Origin: Prochlorococcus marinus XMU1410
GTDB lineage: Bacteria; Cyanobacteriota; Cyanobacteriia; PCC-6307; Cyanobiaceae
Direction: 5' to 3'
DNA length: 64,000 nt
Assembly: GCF_017696085.1 (NCBI RefSeq)
Contig: NZ_JAAORH010000003.1
Location: forward strand, 248,001-312,000
Shown here: positions 30,082-42,442 of the stretch, piece after piece
Position numbering within the stretch: the stretch's first letter is position 1
How the letters are laid out: each line of letters begins with the position of its first letter
Made by a program: the position numbers and the translations under genes
Notes under the pieces: generated by a model
The model's database searches: none
Told to the model about the DNA's origin: nothing
The model's input: the letters and a program-made list of their open reading frames with translations, nothing else

Positions 30082-30230
30082 ACTTTCCTAAATAGATAAT
30101 TTGATGGATAATTAACCTAGATTTGAACGTTTTTAATATTCTGTTCACACACCATTCACACATTGTAATTTTCTTCTAAATTATTGATATGACTGAAATA
30201 AACTACTGGCTAATGAAGAGTGAGCCAGAT
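30082..30230 (+). repeat. EVE-gene start, intact site E
   Basis: Reference copy of the repeated segment: ACTTTCCTAAATAG...TTTGATGGATAATTAA, 11-bp repeats GTTCACACACC/ATTCACACATT (30143-30164), 24-bp gap, ATG at 30189 of the full gene. Confidence 0.65.
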
Positions 30231-30647
30231 GCTTACAGCATAGATACTTTAAAAAATGACGGTGTAACTTTATGGGACGGAATAAGAAATTATCAGGCTA
30301 GAAATTTTATGAGAAAAATGAATAAAGGAGATATAGTTTTTTTCTATCATTCGAATTGTAAACCCCCAGGTATTGTGGGACTTATGGAGGTAATAGATCT
30401 AAATATTATTGATCCAACTCAATTTGATCAAGATTCAAAATACTTTGATCCAAAATCGAAACCTGATAATCCGAGGTGGGATTGTGTAAAAGTAGAATAT
30501 AAATTTAAATCAGATAAGATTTTAAGTTTACCTGAATTAAAGATTTTATTTAATGAGGACGAGTTATTAGTCGTAAAAAAAGGAAATAGGTTATCTATAT
30601 TACCTGTCAGAAATGATATTGCAAAAATACTACTAAAAAAAATATAA
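30189..30647 (+). CDS. EVE-domain (PUA-like) protein
   Basis: 152 aa. YWLMKSEPDAYSIDTL, then WDGIRNYQARNFMRKMNKGD and IVFFYHSNCKPPGIVGLMEV are the ordered motifs of the EVE domain (thymocyte nuclear protein 1 type), a PUA-like fold that binds modified bases in DNA or RNA. Ends LSILPVRNDIAKILLKKI as usual. Full length. Its first codons recur four times in the preceding 15 kb. Confidence 0.92.
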   Translation: MTEINYWLMKSEPDAYSIDTLKNDGVTLWDGIRNYQARNFMRKMNKGDIVFFYHSNCKPPGIVGLMEVIDLNIIDPTQFDQDSKYFDPKSKPDNPRWDCVKVEYKFKSDKILSLPELKILFNEDELLVVKKGNRLSILPVRNDIAKILLKKI

Positions 30648-30652
30648 AAATT

Positions 30653-30979
30653 TTAATCCTCAAAATTGATTGAAAACATATTACCAATATAGAGTCTCGT
30701 TAAATCTCTATTTTGAAATCCTTTTTGCATCAAAAATCCTGCAATAGCGGCTTGTAATATCCTGTATTGATCCCAGTTAGGATGGTCCTCAACGAATTCT
30801 TTCATAGCCTTTTGAAGATTTTCTTGAAGTTCACATTTGAAACTTATTACTTCATCATTATGATTTAATACTTTTGAATTTTCGTCGTAATTTAACTCTT
30901 GCATATTGAAAAAACTTTGTTGGAATTTAAACTTACAAGATGTAGTTTTCTCCAAAATCACTAAATCGTCAACAAGCAT
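30653..30979 (-). CDS. DUF2811-like cyanobacterial protein
   Basis: 108 aa; the conserved part runs from about residue 45 (SFKCELQENLQKAMKEFVED) through HPNWDQYRILQAAIAGFLMQ to TRLYIGNMF. That pattern is what I associate with DUF2811. An internal ATG at residue 26 could be the true start. Function unknown. Confidence 0.7.
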   Translation of the reverse strand: MLVDDLVILEKTTSCKFKFQQSFFNMQELNYDENSKVLNHNDEVISFKCELQENLQKAMKEFVEDHPNWDQYRILQAAIAGFLMQKGFQNRDLTRLYIGNMFSINFED

Positions 30980-31101
30980 TATTAAGATACAGTCTCAGGT
31001 AATAGAATAATGAGAATTCAGTCATAAATTGGGGAGTCATGGAAATCAATTTAGTAAATTTAAATAATACTTAAATATAAAGATTTATATAAAATTAGAA
31101 G

Positions 31102-31165
31102 TTTTCCACATGTTTTAGATTATCAGATATTTTTTTTTTAAATACTGTGGAAAAGTTGTGAAAAA
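31102..31165. promoter_or_regulatory. cluster of DnaA-box-like sequences
   Basis: TTTTCCACA (31102-31110), its inverse TGTGGAAAA (31146-31154) and TGTGAAAAA (31157-31165, one mismatch). TTTTCCACA is the DnaA box described for cyanobacterial origins. The stretch between is T-rich. No gene in 30980-31217. Confidence 0.4.
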
Positions 31166-31217
31166 TTTTTTTTGAAAAGGGGAAATATTTTCTAAAATTT
31201 CCAATTTTATTTATCTT

Positions 31218-31589
31218 TTAATCCATTGATTCCCACATGTTTTTTATTTCATAAAATAAATTTTGTGCTATTGGTATCGGCCAATACATTTCGAAGGATC
31301 TAGTTTGGTCTTGGCTTTCAAAAACAAACCTTAAACTCCATTCATTCTTTTTTCCCTCTAACTGAATATACCAAGGAAGTTTTTCTAATTCTAAAGTAAT
31401 AGACTCTTCATCCATTAGTTGATCACTGGTAAATAATAATTGTTCATTAATTTTTAGGAGTAGAAGGTAAAGTGAATAGAATTCACTTTTTTGTAACTCG
31501 ATTGACCAATTATCAACACCAATCAAAAAGCAAAATTTGCCTTTTTTTAAATCTCTAAGTAATCTCCATCTTCTTTGGTCTTTTACCAA
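31218..31589 (-). CDS. DUF1818 family protein
   Basis: 123 aa. Pattern GWRLLRD-like start (RRWRLLRDLKKGKFCFLIGV), NWSIELQKSEFYSL and a C-terminal WSLRFVFESQDQTRSFEMYW, as in cyanobacterial DUF1818 proteins. Soluble, function unknown. Two bases downstream of rpoZ, same strand. Confidence 0.8.
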   Translation of the reverse strand: MVKDQRRWRLLRDLKKGKFCFLIGVDNWSIELQKSEFYSLYLLLLKINEQLLFTSDQLMDEESITLELEKLPWYIQLEGKKNEWSLRFVFESQDQTRSFEMYWPIPIAQNLFYEIKNMWESMD

Positions 31590-31591
31590 AA

Positions 31592-31828
31592 TTAGCCTGG
31601 AAGTAAATCTGGTTGATCTTGCTCATCGCTTAGTTCAATAATTGACCTTTGAACAGGTTTAATAGTTGACTCCTCCAATAAGCCATCAAAATCATCAAAA
31701 CGTCTTTGTTTAGCTCTGAAAGCAATTTTTACTGTAGTTAAGTATCTATTAGTTGATTTTCTTATTAAGCTCTCACCTCTCTTTGCAAGATCATTAGAAT
31801 CAATTCCTGCATTATTTGATATGTTCAT
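31592..31828 (-). CDS. rpoZ: RNA polymerase omega subunit
   Basis: 78 aa, the short cyanobacterial form. [30 protein letters not shown] is the conserved omega core that clamps the C-terminus of beta' and helps assemble RNA polymerase (key part [17 protein letters not shown]). C-terminus acidic. It leads a two-gene operon with the DUF1818 gene. Confidence 0.93.
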   Translation of the reverse strand: MNISNNAGIDSNDLAKRGESLIRKSTNRYLTTVKIAFRAKQRRFDDFDGLLEESTIKPVQRSIIELSDEQDQPDLLPG

Positions 31829-31926
31829 TTAAAAAAAATTTTTACTATAAAATGTATTTTACAGTTTATTCGACCGTTTCAAAACATAAATTACAAAAAG
31901 AACTTAATTGACTCTAATTATTGCAT

Positions 31927-33495
31927 ATGGAAGAAAATCTATCTGGAACACTTGCTATTGATTTGGGGAACACTAATACTGTAGTAGCTTTCCAAGATCA
32001 AAAAAATATAAACTCCGTTTTAGTGGAAATACCCAACATTACATCATCTCCGGGCGTTATTCCTACAGCAGTTTGGTTCGAGGAACCTTCAAAGATTCCT
32101 AAAATTGGTATGAGTGCTTTAAAGATGAGGGATAATTTAAATTCTGATTTGTTTTTTCATTCGAATTTTAAAAGATTAATTGGAAATTCTATCGAAAAAA
32201 TTAACCAAAAAAGTATTTTAGAACCTACTGAGTGTGGCGAAAAATTCTTTCAAATTTTGTGGGCTAGCATTCCTCAAAAATATGAGATCAAAAGGCTTGT
32301 TTTAACTGCTCCAATAGATACATATAAGGGTTACAGAGAATGGTTAGTTAACCTTTGCAAGGACATATCCGTAGATGAAATAGCTTTAGTTGATGAGCCT
32401 ACTGCTGCAAGTTTAGGGATAAATGTACCATTTGGCTCAAAAATTTTGACATTAGATATTGGAGGAAGCACAGTCGATATGAATATAGTCAAAATAGAAG
32501 GAGGAGAAGGAAAATCTGCTCCAGTAGCTGAACTATTAAAATTTAGAGGTAATGATGTAAGCTCAATTTCAAAACAAAAAATAAGATGTGCTGAAATAAT
32601 TGGGAAAACAGGATCAAAAATTGGTGGGAAAGATATTGATCAATGGATAGTTGATTATTTTATTCCAGGTAATAATTATGTTACTAATCTTCTAAAGGCA
32701 GAAGAAATAAAATGTAAACTCAGTTCATCTTCAATCAAATATGAAAATAAATATCCAATAAACTTATTTACTGAACAAAATCAAGAAAAAAAATTTTACC
32801 TAAGTAAAGAAATATTTGAGAAAATACTTATTGAAAATAATCTTCTTAATCACCTTAACTCTTTACTCAAAGATTTATTAAATCAAGCAAGAGGACAATA
32901 TTGCTCAGTTGAAGACTTAAATGCGATTATTCTCGTTGGTGGAGGAACCCAAATACCATTAATTAAGGAATGGATAACCGAAAAAATTTCAGAAATTCAA
33001 ATAAAGTCGCCCCCTCCTATCGAATCAATAGCTTTGGGTGCCTTAGCAATGACCCCTGGGGTAAAAATTAAAGACATATTAAATAAAGGATTATCTATAA
33101 GATTATTTAATAAAAGAGAACAAAAACACTTTTGGCATCCCATTTTTTGCAAAGGTCAAACATGGCCAACAGAAAACCCATTTAAACTAATCCTTCAAGC
33201 TAGTAAAAATAATCAGAAAATATTCGAAATAGTTATTGGTGAGACACAAAAAGAAAGAGCATATGATGTTATTTTCGAAAATGGATTACCAAAGCTATCA
33301 GAGGTTCAAAATGAAGAAGAAATTATAAAATGGGACAAAAAACCACTCAAAATAGTATTAGAAAATAACTCTAATATTGGAGAAGACAACTTAAAACTTT
33401 TTTTTAAAATCACGAAAAGTGCTGATTTATTAGTTAAATGTTTTAACATTAAGGACGAATTTTTAGGAGAATATAATTTAGGAAATATCTTCTGA
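31927..33495 (+). CDS. Hsp70 (DnaK-like) family ATPase
   Basis: 522 aa from ATG 31927; a TTG two codons earlier is unlikely. The actin-like ATPase motifs are all present: AIDLGNTNTVVAF (phosphate 1), VDEPTAASLGI, LTLDIGGSTVDMNIV (phosphate 2) and ILVGGGTQIPLI (adenosine). The C-terminal part (from about residue 375) is a short divergent substrate domain with no EEVD-type tail. A DnaK relative typical of cyanobacteria beside the main DnaKs. Ends overlapping the convergent pyrR by 18 bp. Confidence 0.85.
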   Translation: MEENLSGTLAIDLGNTNTVVAFQDQKNINSVLVEIPNITSSPGVIPTAVWFEEPSKIPKIGMSALKMRDNLNSDLFFHSNFKRLIGNSIEKINQKSILEPTECGEKFFQILWASIPQKYEIKRLVLTAPIDTYKGYREWLVNLCKDISVDEIALVDEPTAASLGINVPFGSKILTLDIGGSTVDMNIVKIEGGEGKSAPVAELLKFRGNDVSSISKQKIRCAEIIGKTGSKIGGKDIDQWIVDYFIPGNNYVTNLLKAEEIKCKLSSSSIKYENKYPINLFTEQNQEKKFYLSKEIFEKILIENNLLNHLNSLLKDLLNQARGQYCSVEDLNAIILVGGGTQIPLIKEWITEKISEIQIKSPPPIESIALGALAMTPGVKIKDILNKGLSIRLFNKREQKHFWHPIFCKGQTWPTENPFKLILQASKNNQKIFEIVIGETQKERAYDVIFENGLPKLSEVQNEEEIIKWDKKPLKIVLENNSNIGEDNLKLFFKITKSADLLVKCFNIKDEFLGEYNLGNIF

Positions 33496-34038
33496 AAGCA
33501 AGCTTTCAAGAAAAACTCCCTCTTCATTATCTATATTATTTAAACGTAAACTAACGCTTTCAATTTTACTAGTTGGTACTTTTTTACCACAAAAATCTGG
33601 TTGGATAGGTAATTCTCTATGACCTCTATCTACCATTACTAATAACATCACTCTTTGAGGTCTCCCCCATGAATATAAAGCATCTATTGCAGCTCTAGTT
33701 GTTCTACCTGTGTAAATCACATCATCTATTAAAAGAATTTCTTGTTTCTCAATAGGAGTTGGAATATCTGCAGCTTGTATTAAGCGAGTTCCAACTCTAT
33801 TTTGGTCATCTCTATAAAAAGTTGGATCAATTGATCCTTTTCTAACTCTTAATCCTGTCCTAGCAAATAATTCCCTTTCCAGCACTTCGGTTAGCTCAAT
33901 TCCTCTTGTCGGGATACCAACCAATAGAAGATTATCCAGTTTTTTTACTTTTTCGATAATTTCGGAAGTTAAACGCGAAATAGTTTTCCTAAGCTCAACT
34001 TCCGTAAGTATTACGATCTTTTTTGTTTGCTTGGACAT
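33478..34038 (-). CDS. pyrR: PyrR-type uracil phosphoribosyltransferase
   Basis: 186 aa. ILLIDDVIYTGRTTRAAID is the PRPP-binding loop with DD; VGIPTRGIELTE and VMVDRGHRELPIQPDF are further PyrR hallmarks. In other bacteria PyrR makes UMP from uracil and PRPP and attenuates pyr operons. No pyr operon is near, so in this organism the enzyme role is the safer inference. Confidence 0.93.
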   Translation of the reverse strand: MSKQTKKIVILTEVELRKTISRLTSEIIEKVKKLDNLLLVGIPTRGIELTEVLERELFARTGLRVRKGSIDPTFYRDDQNRVGTRLIQAADIPTPIEKQEILLIDDVIYTGRTTRAAIDALYSWGRPQRVMLLVMVDRGHRELPIQPDFCGKKVPTSKIESVSLRLNNIDNEEGVFLESLLSEDIS

Positions 34039-34174
34039 AATTTATCAATAAATAATATTCCTCTAATATTTCCATAAATTAGCAAAAGCTAACTATGTTA
34101 AATATAAATTGTTAAAGCGTAACTTTTAAAGCTAGATTTAAGGTTGGATCAGTAAAAATGAATTTGATCTGAAT

Positions 34175-35797
34175 ATGTCAAATATTAGCAGCAAAAATAT
34201 AAAGAGATTAAGTGTTCCCCAGAGCCCTGTAGTACTTGCGATATTAGATGGATGGGGATATCGACAAGAAAAATCAGATAATGCAATTAAAAATGCCAAT
34301 ACACCAATCATGGACTCATTGTGGCATGCTTATCCTCACACCCTAATAAGTGCTAATGGATCTGATGTGGGCCTCCCAGATGGTCAAATGGGCAATTCAG
34401 AAGTAGGTCACCTTACAATTGGTTCTGGAAGAATAATTCAACAAGAACTTGTAAGGATTTCAAATATTGTAAAAAATAATCAATTAGGCTTAGTAAGTGA
34501 GTTAAAAGAGATGGCTGCTTCATTAAAGAAAAATAATTCTACTTTGCATATCACGGGATTATGTTCAGATGGAGGAGTTCATAGCCATATTGATCATTTG
34601 TTAGGTTTAATACAATGGGCTTCTGAAAATGAAATCAAAAAAGTTGCAATTCATATTATTACCGATGGAAGAGATACTCCTGCAAAAAGTGCCTCTAAAT
34701 ATCTCAATCAAATAGAATCATGTATAAAAAAATTTAAGACAGGCGAAATAGCTTCCATATGTGGTAGATACTGGATAATGGACAGAAATCTTTTATGGGA
34801 TAGAACAGAAAAAGCATATTCGAATTTGACTGATCCAGATATTCAAATAACAAAGATTTCTCCTCAGGATTACATAGAAAAAAGTTATAACAAAAACATA
34901 ACCGATGAATTTATAGAGCCCATAAGAACATCTAAAAACTATCTTAAAGATGGGGATAGTTTGATTTGCTTTAATTTTCGTCCAGACAGAGCAAGACAAA
35001 TAGTCAAATCCCTCTCTGTAAGGGAATTCTCAGACTTTGAAAGAAAAAATTATCCAAATCTAGACTTGATCACTTTTACTCAATATGATCCGAGTTTTTC
35101 CGTTAAAGTTGCATTTCCTCCTGAATCACTCAATAACTTTATAGGCCAAATAGTGTCAGAAAACGGACTTAAACAATACAGAACCGCGGAAACTGAAAAA
35201 TATCCTCACGTAACATACTTTTTCAATGGAGGAGTCGAAATTCCTTTACCTGGAGAAAAGAGACATTTAATTCCATCTCCAAGAGTCGCAACTTATGATA
35301 TGGAACCAGAAATGTCTGCAGAGGAATTAACTATTAGTTGCTCTAAAGCAATTAAAAGTGGGAATTATGCTTTTGTTGTAATTAATTTTGCCAATCCTGA
35401 TATGGTTGGTCATACAGGCAACATGGATGCAACAATTAAAGCTATTGAAAAAGTAGATAAATGTGTAGGTCAAATAGTTAATGCTACTGGAGAAATGGGT
35501 GGAAGCATTCTTATTACGGCCGATCATGGTAACGCTGAGTTAATGAAAGGACCTGAAGGAGAACCATGGACAGCACACACAATAAATAAAGTTCCATTAA
35601 TTTTGATTGAAGGTGAAAAAAGAAAAATACCAAATATGGGAAATGAAATTAATTTAAGAGAAAATGCCGGCTTAGCAGATATTGCTCCCACTTTATTGCA
35701 ATTATTAAATCTCCCGATCCCAAAAGAAATGACAGGCAAATCTCTAATTCATGAAATTGAATTAAAAGGTTATAATAAAGTCGTTCAACACGTTTAA
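34175..35797 (+). CDS. gpmI: 2,3-bisphosphoglycerate-independent phosphoglycerate mutase
   Basis: 540 aa, full length. [11 protein letters not shown] and [20 protein letters not shown] (with the catalytic serine of NSEVGH), [28 protein letters not shown] and [11 protein letters not shown] are the metal and substrate motifs of the alkaline-phosphatase-like fold. It interconverts 3- and 2-phosphoglycerate in glycolysis. Followed after 24 bp by secG, same strand. Confidence 0.97.
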   Translation: MSNISSKNIKRLSVPQSPVVLAILDGWGYRQEKSDNAIKNANTPIMDSLWHAYPHTLISANGSDVGLPDGQMGNSEVGHLTIGSGRIIQQELVRISNIVKNNQLGLVSELKEMAASLKKNNSTLHITGLCSDGGVHSHIDHLLGLIQWASENEIKKVAIHIITDGRDTPAKSASKYLNQIESCIKKFKTGEIASICGRYWIMDRNLLWDRTEKAYSNLTDPDIQITKISPQDYIEKSYNKNITDEFIEPIRTSKNYLKDGDSLICFNFRPDRARQIVKSLSVREFSDFERKNYPNLDLITFTQYDPSFSVKVAFPPESLNNFIGQIVSENGLKQYRTAETEKYPHVTYFFNGGVEIPLPGEKRHLIPSPRVATYDMEPEMSAEELTISCSKAIKSGNYAFVVINFANPDMVGHTGNMDATIKAIEKVDKCVGQIVNATGEMGGSILITADHGNAELMKGPEGEPWTAHTINKVPLILIEGEKRKIPNMGNEINLRENAGLADIAPTLLQLLNLPIPKEMTGKSLIHEIELKGYNKVVQHV

Positions 35798-35821
35798 AGC
35801 TAATAAAAGTTTTTTTAAGCA

Positions 35822-36049
35822 ATGATTCAAATAATTAGTTGGATTTGGGTAATTTCCGGGGTTCTTCTTATTCTTTTAGTTTTACTACATAGTCCCAAAG
35901 GTGATGGAATGGGAGGAATAGCTGCTAGTGGAAGCTCTATGTTCAATAGCGCAAGTAGTGCAGAAGCCTCTCTAAACAAAATAACTTGGACTTTTTTAGT
36001 GATATTTTTGGCTCTAGCAATTATTCTTAGCGCTGGTTGGATTTTATAA
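35822..36049 (+). CDS. secG: protein translocase subunit SecG
   Basis: 75 aa with two membrane helices (about 5-22 and 51-72) joined by a glycine/serine loop (SPKGDGMGGIAASGSSMFNS), the usual SecG form. Peripheral partner of SecYE for protein export. Co-oriented with gpmI. Confidence 0.92.
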   Translation: MIQIISWIWVISGVLLILLVLLHSPKGDGMGGIAASGSSMFNSASSAEASLNKITWTFLVIFLALAIILSAGWIL

Positions 36050-36059
36050 AAGTTGATTA

Positions 36060-36092
36060 AAAAAGGGACCATTTGGAATAGTCCCTTTAAAA
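36060..36092. terminator. bidirectional terminator between secG and groEL
   Basis: AAAGGGAC and GTCCCTTT flank an 11-nt loop; A- and T-runs on both sides let it act for both converging genes. Confidence 0.75.
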
Positions 36093-36118
36093 AAATTAAA
36101 TAAAAAAGTATTGTTTAG

Positions 36119-37783
<1,665 letters not shown>

Positions 37784-37807
37784 TTAATAATTTTTGAAAC
37801 AATAATT

Positions 37808-38119
37808 TTAGCTTACTACAGCTAAAATATCTTTCTCGGAGAGCAAGACATATTCATCTCCTCCCAATTTAATGTCTGTACCAGCATATTTGCTGTACAA
37901 GACTTTGTCGCCAATACTCACTTCTGGAGTTTGTCGAGAACCATCGTCATTAAGTTTGCCAGGGCCCACCTGAGCAACTTCCCCAACCTGTGGTTTTTCC
38001 TTTGCTGAATCAGGCAAAAGAATGCCCCCAGCAGTTTTTTCCTCTGATGCGGAAACTTTTATAAATATTCTATCTCCCAGTGGTTTTACTGTAGAGACTG
38101 TAAGTGAAACAGCTGCCAT
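37808..38119 (-). CDS. groES: co-chaperonin GroES
   Basis: 103 aa. Mobile-loop region [20 protein letters not shown] and the roof segment are typical. Caps GroEL. I see no CIRCE repeat (TTAGCACTC...GAGTGCTAA) in 38120-38338. Confidence 0.96.
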
Positions 38120-38335
38120 GGATTAATGGAGGATCATGATTGAAACGCTTTGCGTCATAAAAATGGAAGGAGTAAATCTCATTCCGTATCTTCAACAACA
38201 TAATCTGCAAAGTGGCAATTAAACCATACTTAAACTGTGCGGGTGGCCGAACCCATTTAACGAATCTACCCATAAGGTGGTAGTATTTTCGGATTATAAG
38301 TTGTCTAAAATCAGCTTTTCATCACCAATCAATAA

Positions 38336-39799
<1,464 letters not shown>

Positions 39800-39843
39800 A
39801 TATTCGAATATAAATATATTTAACCTTCAATAATTAAAAATTA

Positions 39844-40248
39844 ATGGCAATTTCTCTAAAAGTTTTAGCTCCTAATAAAAATGTTTATCAAGGCGAAGCT
39901 GAAGAAGTAATCCTTCCGAGTACTACTGGTCAACTTGGTATATTACCAGGACACATCTCTTTAGTTACTGCTATAGATATTGGCGTTTTAAGGCTCAGAA
40001 TGAATTCCCAGTGGAAATCAATAGCACTAATGGGAGGCTTCGCTGAAATCGAATCAGATGAAGTCATAGTTTTAGTAAATAATGCTGAAATTGGTTCTGA
40101 AATTAATGTTCAAAATGCTGAACAAGATCTTAAAGAAGCAAAATTAGCAATTAGCAAGTTTTCTGAAAATGAAAAAAATCCAGAGAAAATTAAAGCTTTA
40201 AAAGAGGTTTCAAAGGCTGAGGCTAGGATTCAAGCTGCAAAGAACTAA
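39844..40248 (+). CDS. atpC: ATP synthase F1 epsilon subunit
   Basis: 134 aa (atpE in cyanobacterial naming). N-terminal beta sandwich with [16 protein letters not shown] and a C-terminal helical hairpin. Part of the central stalk and an inhibitor of ATP hydrolysis. 44 bp after the beta gene. Confidence 0.96.
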   Translation: MAISLKVLAPNKNVYQGEAEEVILPSTTGQLGILPGHISLVTAIDIGVLRLRMNSQWKSIALMGGFAEIESDEVIVLVNNAEIGSEINVQNAEQDLKEAKLAISKFSENEKNPEKIKALKEVSKAEARIQAAKN

Positions 40249-40251
40249 TAA

Positions 40252-40725
40252 TTAAGCGGTTCCACAAAAAGTTACTTCTGGAAACTTTAATTTGGCTTCT
40301 TCTAATTTTTTTGTTTTCCCCTCTTCTTGCCAATAATTTATTACTTCAGTAGCTTTATTCAATATCTCTACTCTTTCGTTATCTGTAATCCAACTTTTAT
40401 TCTCTAGTTCACTTTTTAATTTTTCCCAAGCATCATCTCTTGGCCAAAAATAATAAGCGGTAAGAGGGCTTGGGCCTCCACCTACTATTTGATCCACTGC
40501 TAAAGCCACATTATCAGGTAACCATAATACTTTAATTATGAACCTCCCTTCGTCTGGTTTAGGAGTATATCCAGTAGGTACTCCATCTTCATCAATTACG
40601 GCAGCTGCTAATACGGCGGTGGCACCCATCATTCCTGAATTAGGAGAAGAATTTTTAGAAGTTGGGGCATCACTGTTTTTTCCCTTTTTTTCTTTATTTT
40701 GATTTAACTTATCTGATGAAGTCAT
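40252..40725 (-). CDS. PSRP-3/Ycf65 family ribosomal protein (cS23)
   Basis: 157 aa. After a low-complexity N-terminus, the core reads [40 protein letters not shown] and [15 protein letters not shown], as in Ycf65. This small-subunit ribosomal protein is found in cyanobacteria and plastids. The Ser/Lys-rich first 35 residues are probably disordered. Confidence 0.88.
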   Translation of the reverse strand: MTSSDKLNQNKEKKGKNSDAPTSKNSSPNSGMMGATAVLAAAVIDEDGVPTGYTPKPDEGRFIIKVLWLPDNVALAVDQIVGGGPSPLTAYYFWPRDDAWEKLKSELENKSWITDNERVEILNKATEVINYWQEEGKTKKLEEAKLKFPEVTFCGTA

Positions 40726-40831
40726 TCACTTATTTATGTTTAATAAATAATTTATCAGTTTATGGTGCCATTTTGATTGATTTATTCAAAATTTCTTGAT
40801 TTTAGTTATTGATACCTTCTTAATAGGATTT

Positions 40832-40984
40832 TTATCTATCCTGAGATACTTCATAAAAGTTATATATTGTAGCTTCTAATGAATCCCAAAGATCTTTAGG
40901 GATATCGTTTTCTTCTGCAAACATACCAAGCTGACTAGCTAAGCCCCTCGCTTGAGAGAGTTTCGAATCATATGAGTCTGACAT
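40832..40984 (-). CDS. 50-aa conserved-looking small protein
   Basis: MSDSYDSKLSQARGLASQLG, then FAEENDIPKDLWDSLEATIY; regular, acidic, helical. Encoded 58 bp upstream of pepP's 3' end region on the same strand. Function unknown. Confidence 0.6.
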   Translation of the reverse strand: MSDSYDSKLSQARGLASQLGMFAEENDIPKDLWDSLEATIYNFYEVSQDR

Positions 40985-41042
40985 GTTAATTTTAGAATTT
41001 TAAACTTTATAAAAATAAATCTATTGATTAAATAAGTCAAAT

Positions 41043-42368
41043 TTAAAATTCTAAATCAGAAATTTCTTTTAATGCAGCAGAACTTAGAACTTCTGGGCTT
41101 GCATCATTGACCAGAACATCATCTTCTATTCTAATACCAATACCTTTCCATTTCTCGTCAATGAGAGGTTGCCCCTCAGGGACTGGTATCCTATCACTTA
41201 TATAAATCCCAGGTTCTACCGTAAGAATCATTCCATTCTGTAATGGCACTTCATAATCTCCCATTCTGTATGCTCCAACATCATGAACGTCTAAGCCAAG
41301 CCAATGCCCAGTTCTATGCATATAAAGATGTTTATAAGATTGATTCTCTATTATTTCCTCAGTACTACCCACCAATAAACCAATTTCCTTCAATCCCTCT
41401 ATCAGAATTTTTAAGGCAACACTATGCACTTTACTAGAATTCGATCCAGTTACAGCACTTTTAATTGCATTTTTCTGGGCACTTAATACAATTTCGTAGA
41501 TAATTTTTTGTTCTTTAGAAAATTTTCCACCTATAGGAATAGTTCTTGTTATGTCTCCATTGTAATAATCAATTAGTGAGCAACCAGCATCTACCAATAA
41601 CAAATCTTCCTTATTCAAGGGTGAGTTATTTGAAGTGTAATGCAAAATACATGCATTATCTCCTGAAGCAACAATAGAGTTATAAGCAGGTCCCCTAGCA
41701 CCTTTTTCCAAAAAGAATCCTTCTAGAAGACCCTGAATTTGTCTTTCATTTTTCTTGGATGCGATAGATTCTCTAACTAGTTCATGAGCTTCTGCTGAAA
41801 TTTGTGTAGCCTCTCTCATTCTCTTAATTTCAAATTCACTTTTAATTAATCTCATCTCATTTAAATAAATTTCTGGGGATTTTATAGAATTTGCACCAAT
41901 CCCTAACCTTGAGCGGTTTTCAAGTTGTTGTGAAAATATCTCTAGTACTATTTTCTCAATTAACGGATGCTTACCAATTGAAAAAACAAGTTCATCAGAA
42001 CCATTTATGTAAGCTGGGAGTAAATCTCTTACTTCGTTTATTGAGTGAGCCTTATCAGCATTAAACTCTTTTTCAGCGCCTTCTAAACCCCATCTAAATC
42101 CATGCCAGACTTCGCTTATAACATCTTTAGGAGCAACAAACATAATAAATCTCTCTCCCTTTGGCTTATGTGATAAGAAAAGAGCGATTGCATCTGGCTC
42201 ATCGAAACCAGTCAAATACCAAAAATTACTATCCTGTCTAAAAGGATATTCACAATCAGCATGATGCTTCACAAGATTAGCCCCCGGGATAATAGCAGCT
42301 TTTCCATCTAATTTATCTAGGAAAATTTCTCTTCTTTCTTCAAAAACTTTATTGTCGGGTTTAGACAT
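41043..42368 (-). CDS. pepP: Xaa-Pro aminopeptidase (M24B)
   Basis: 441 aa. N-terminal creatinase-like domain with DSNFWYLTGFDEPDA; the catalytic domain has the two-metal site: DAGCSLIDYYNGDITRTIPI (two Asp), HRTGHWLGLDVHDVGA (His), LTVEPGIYI (Glu) and GIRIEDDVLV (Glu). Removes N-terminal residues before proline. Confidence 0.95.
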   Translation of the reverse strand: MSKPDNKVFEERREIFLDKLDGKAAIIPGANLVKHHADCEYPFRQDSNFWYLTGFDEPDAIALFLSHKPKGERFIMFVAPKDVISEVWHGFRWGLEGAEKEFNADKAHSINEVRDLLPAYINGSDELVFSIGKHPLIEKIVLEIFSQQLENRSRLGIGANSIKSPEIYLNEMRLIKSEFEIKRMREATQISAEAHELVRESIASKKNERQIQGLLEGFFLEKGARGPAYNSIVASGDNACILHYTSNNSPLNKEDLLLVDAGCSLIDYYNGDITRTIPIGGKFSKEQKIIYEIVLSAQKNAIKSAVTGSNSSKVHSVALKILIEGLKEIGLLVGSTEEIIENQSYKHLYMHRTGHWLGLDVHDVGAYRMGDYEVPLQNGMILTVEPGIYISDRIPVPEGQPLIDEKWKGIGIRIEDDVLVNDASPEVLSSAALKEISDLEF

Positions 42369-42442
42369 AAATTGTGTATTGGCGTGTTTTAAAAAAAAAT
42401 GGAAGAATGAATTAAAACAGATTTAGTACCTAATCTACTTTA

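Noticed and set aside
31102-31165. Chromosome origin
   Set aside because: Only two or three DnaA boxes and no dnaN or dnaA nearby; reported only as a possible DnaA site.
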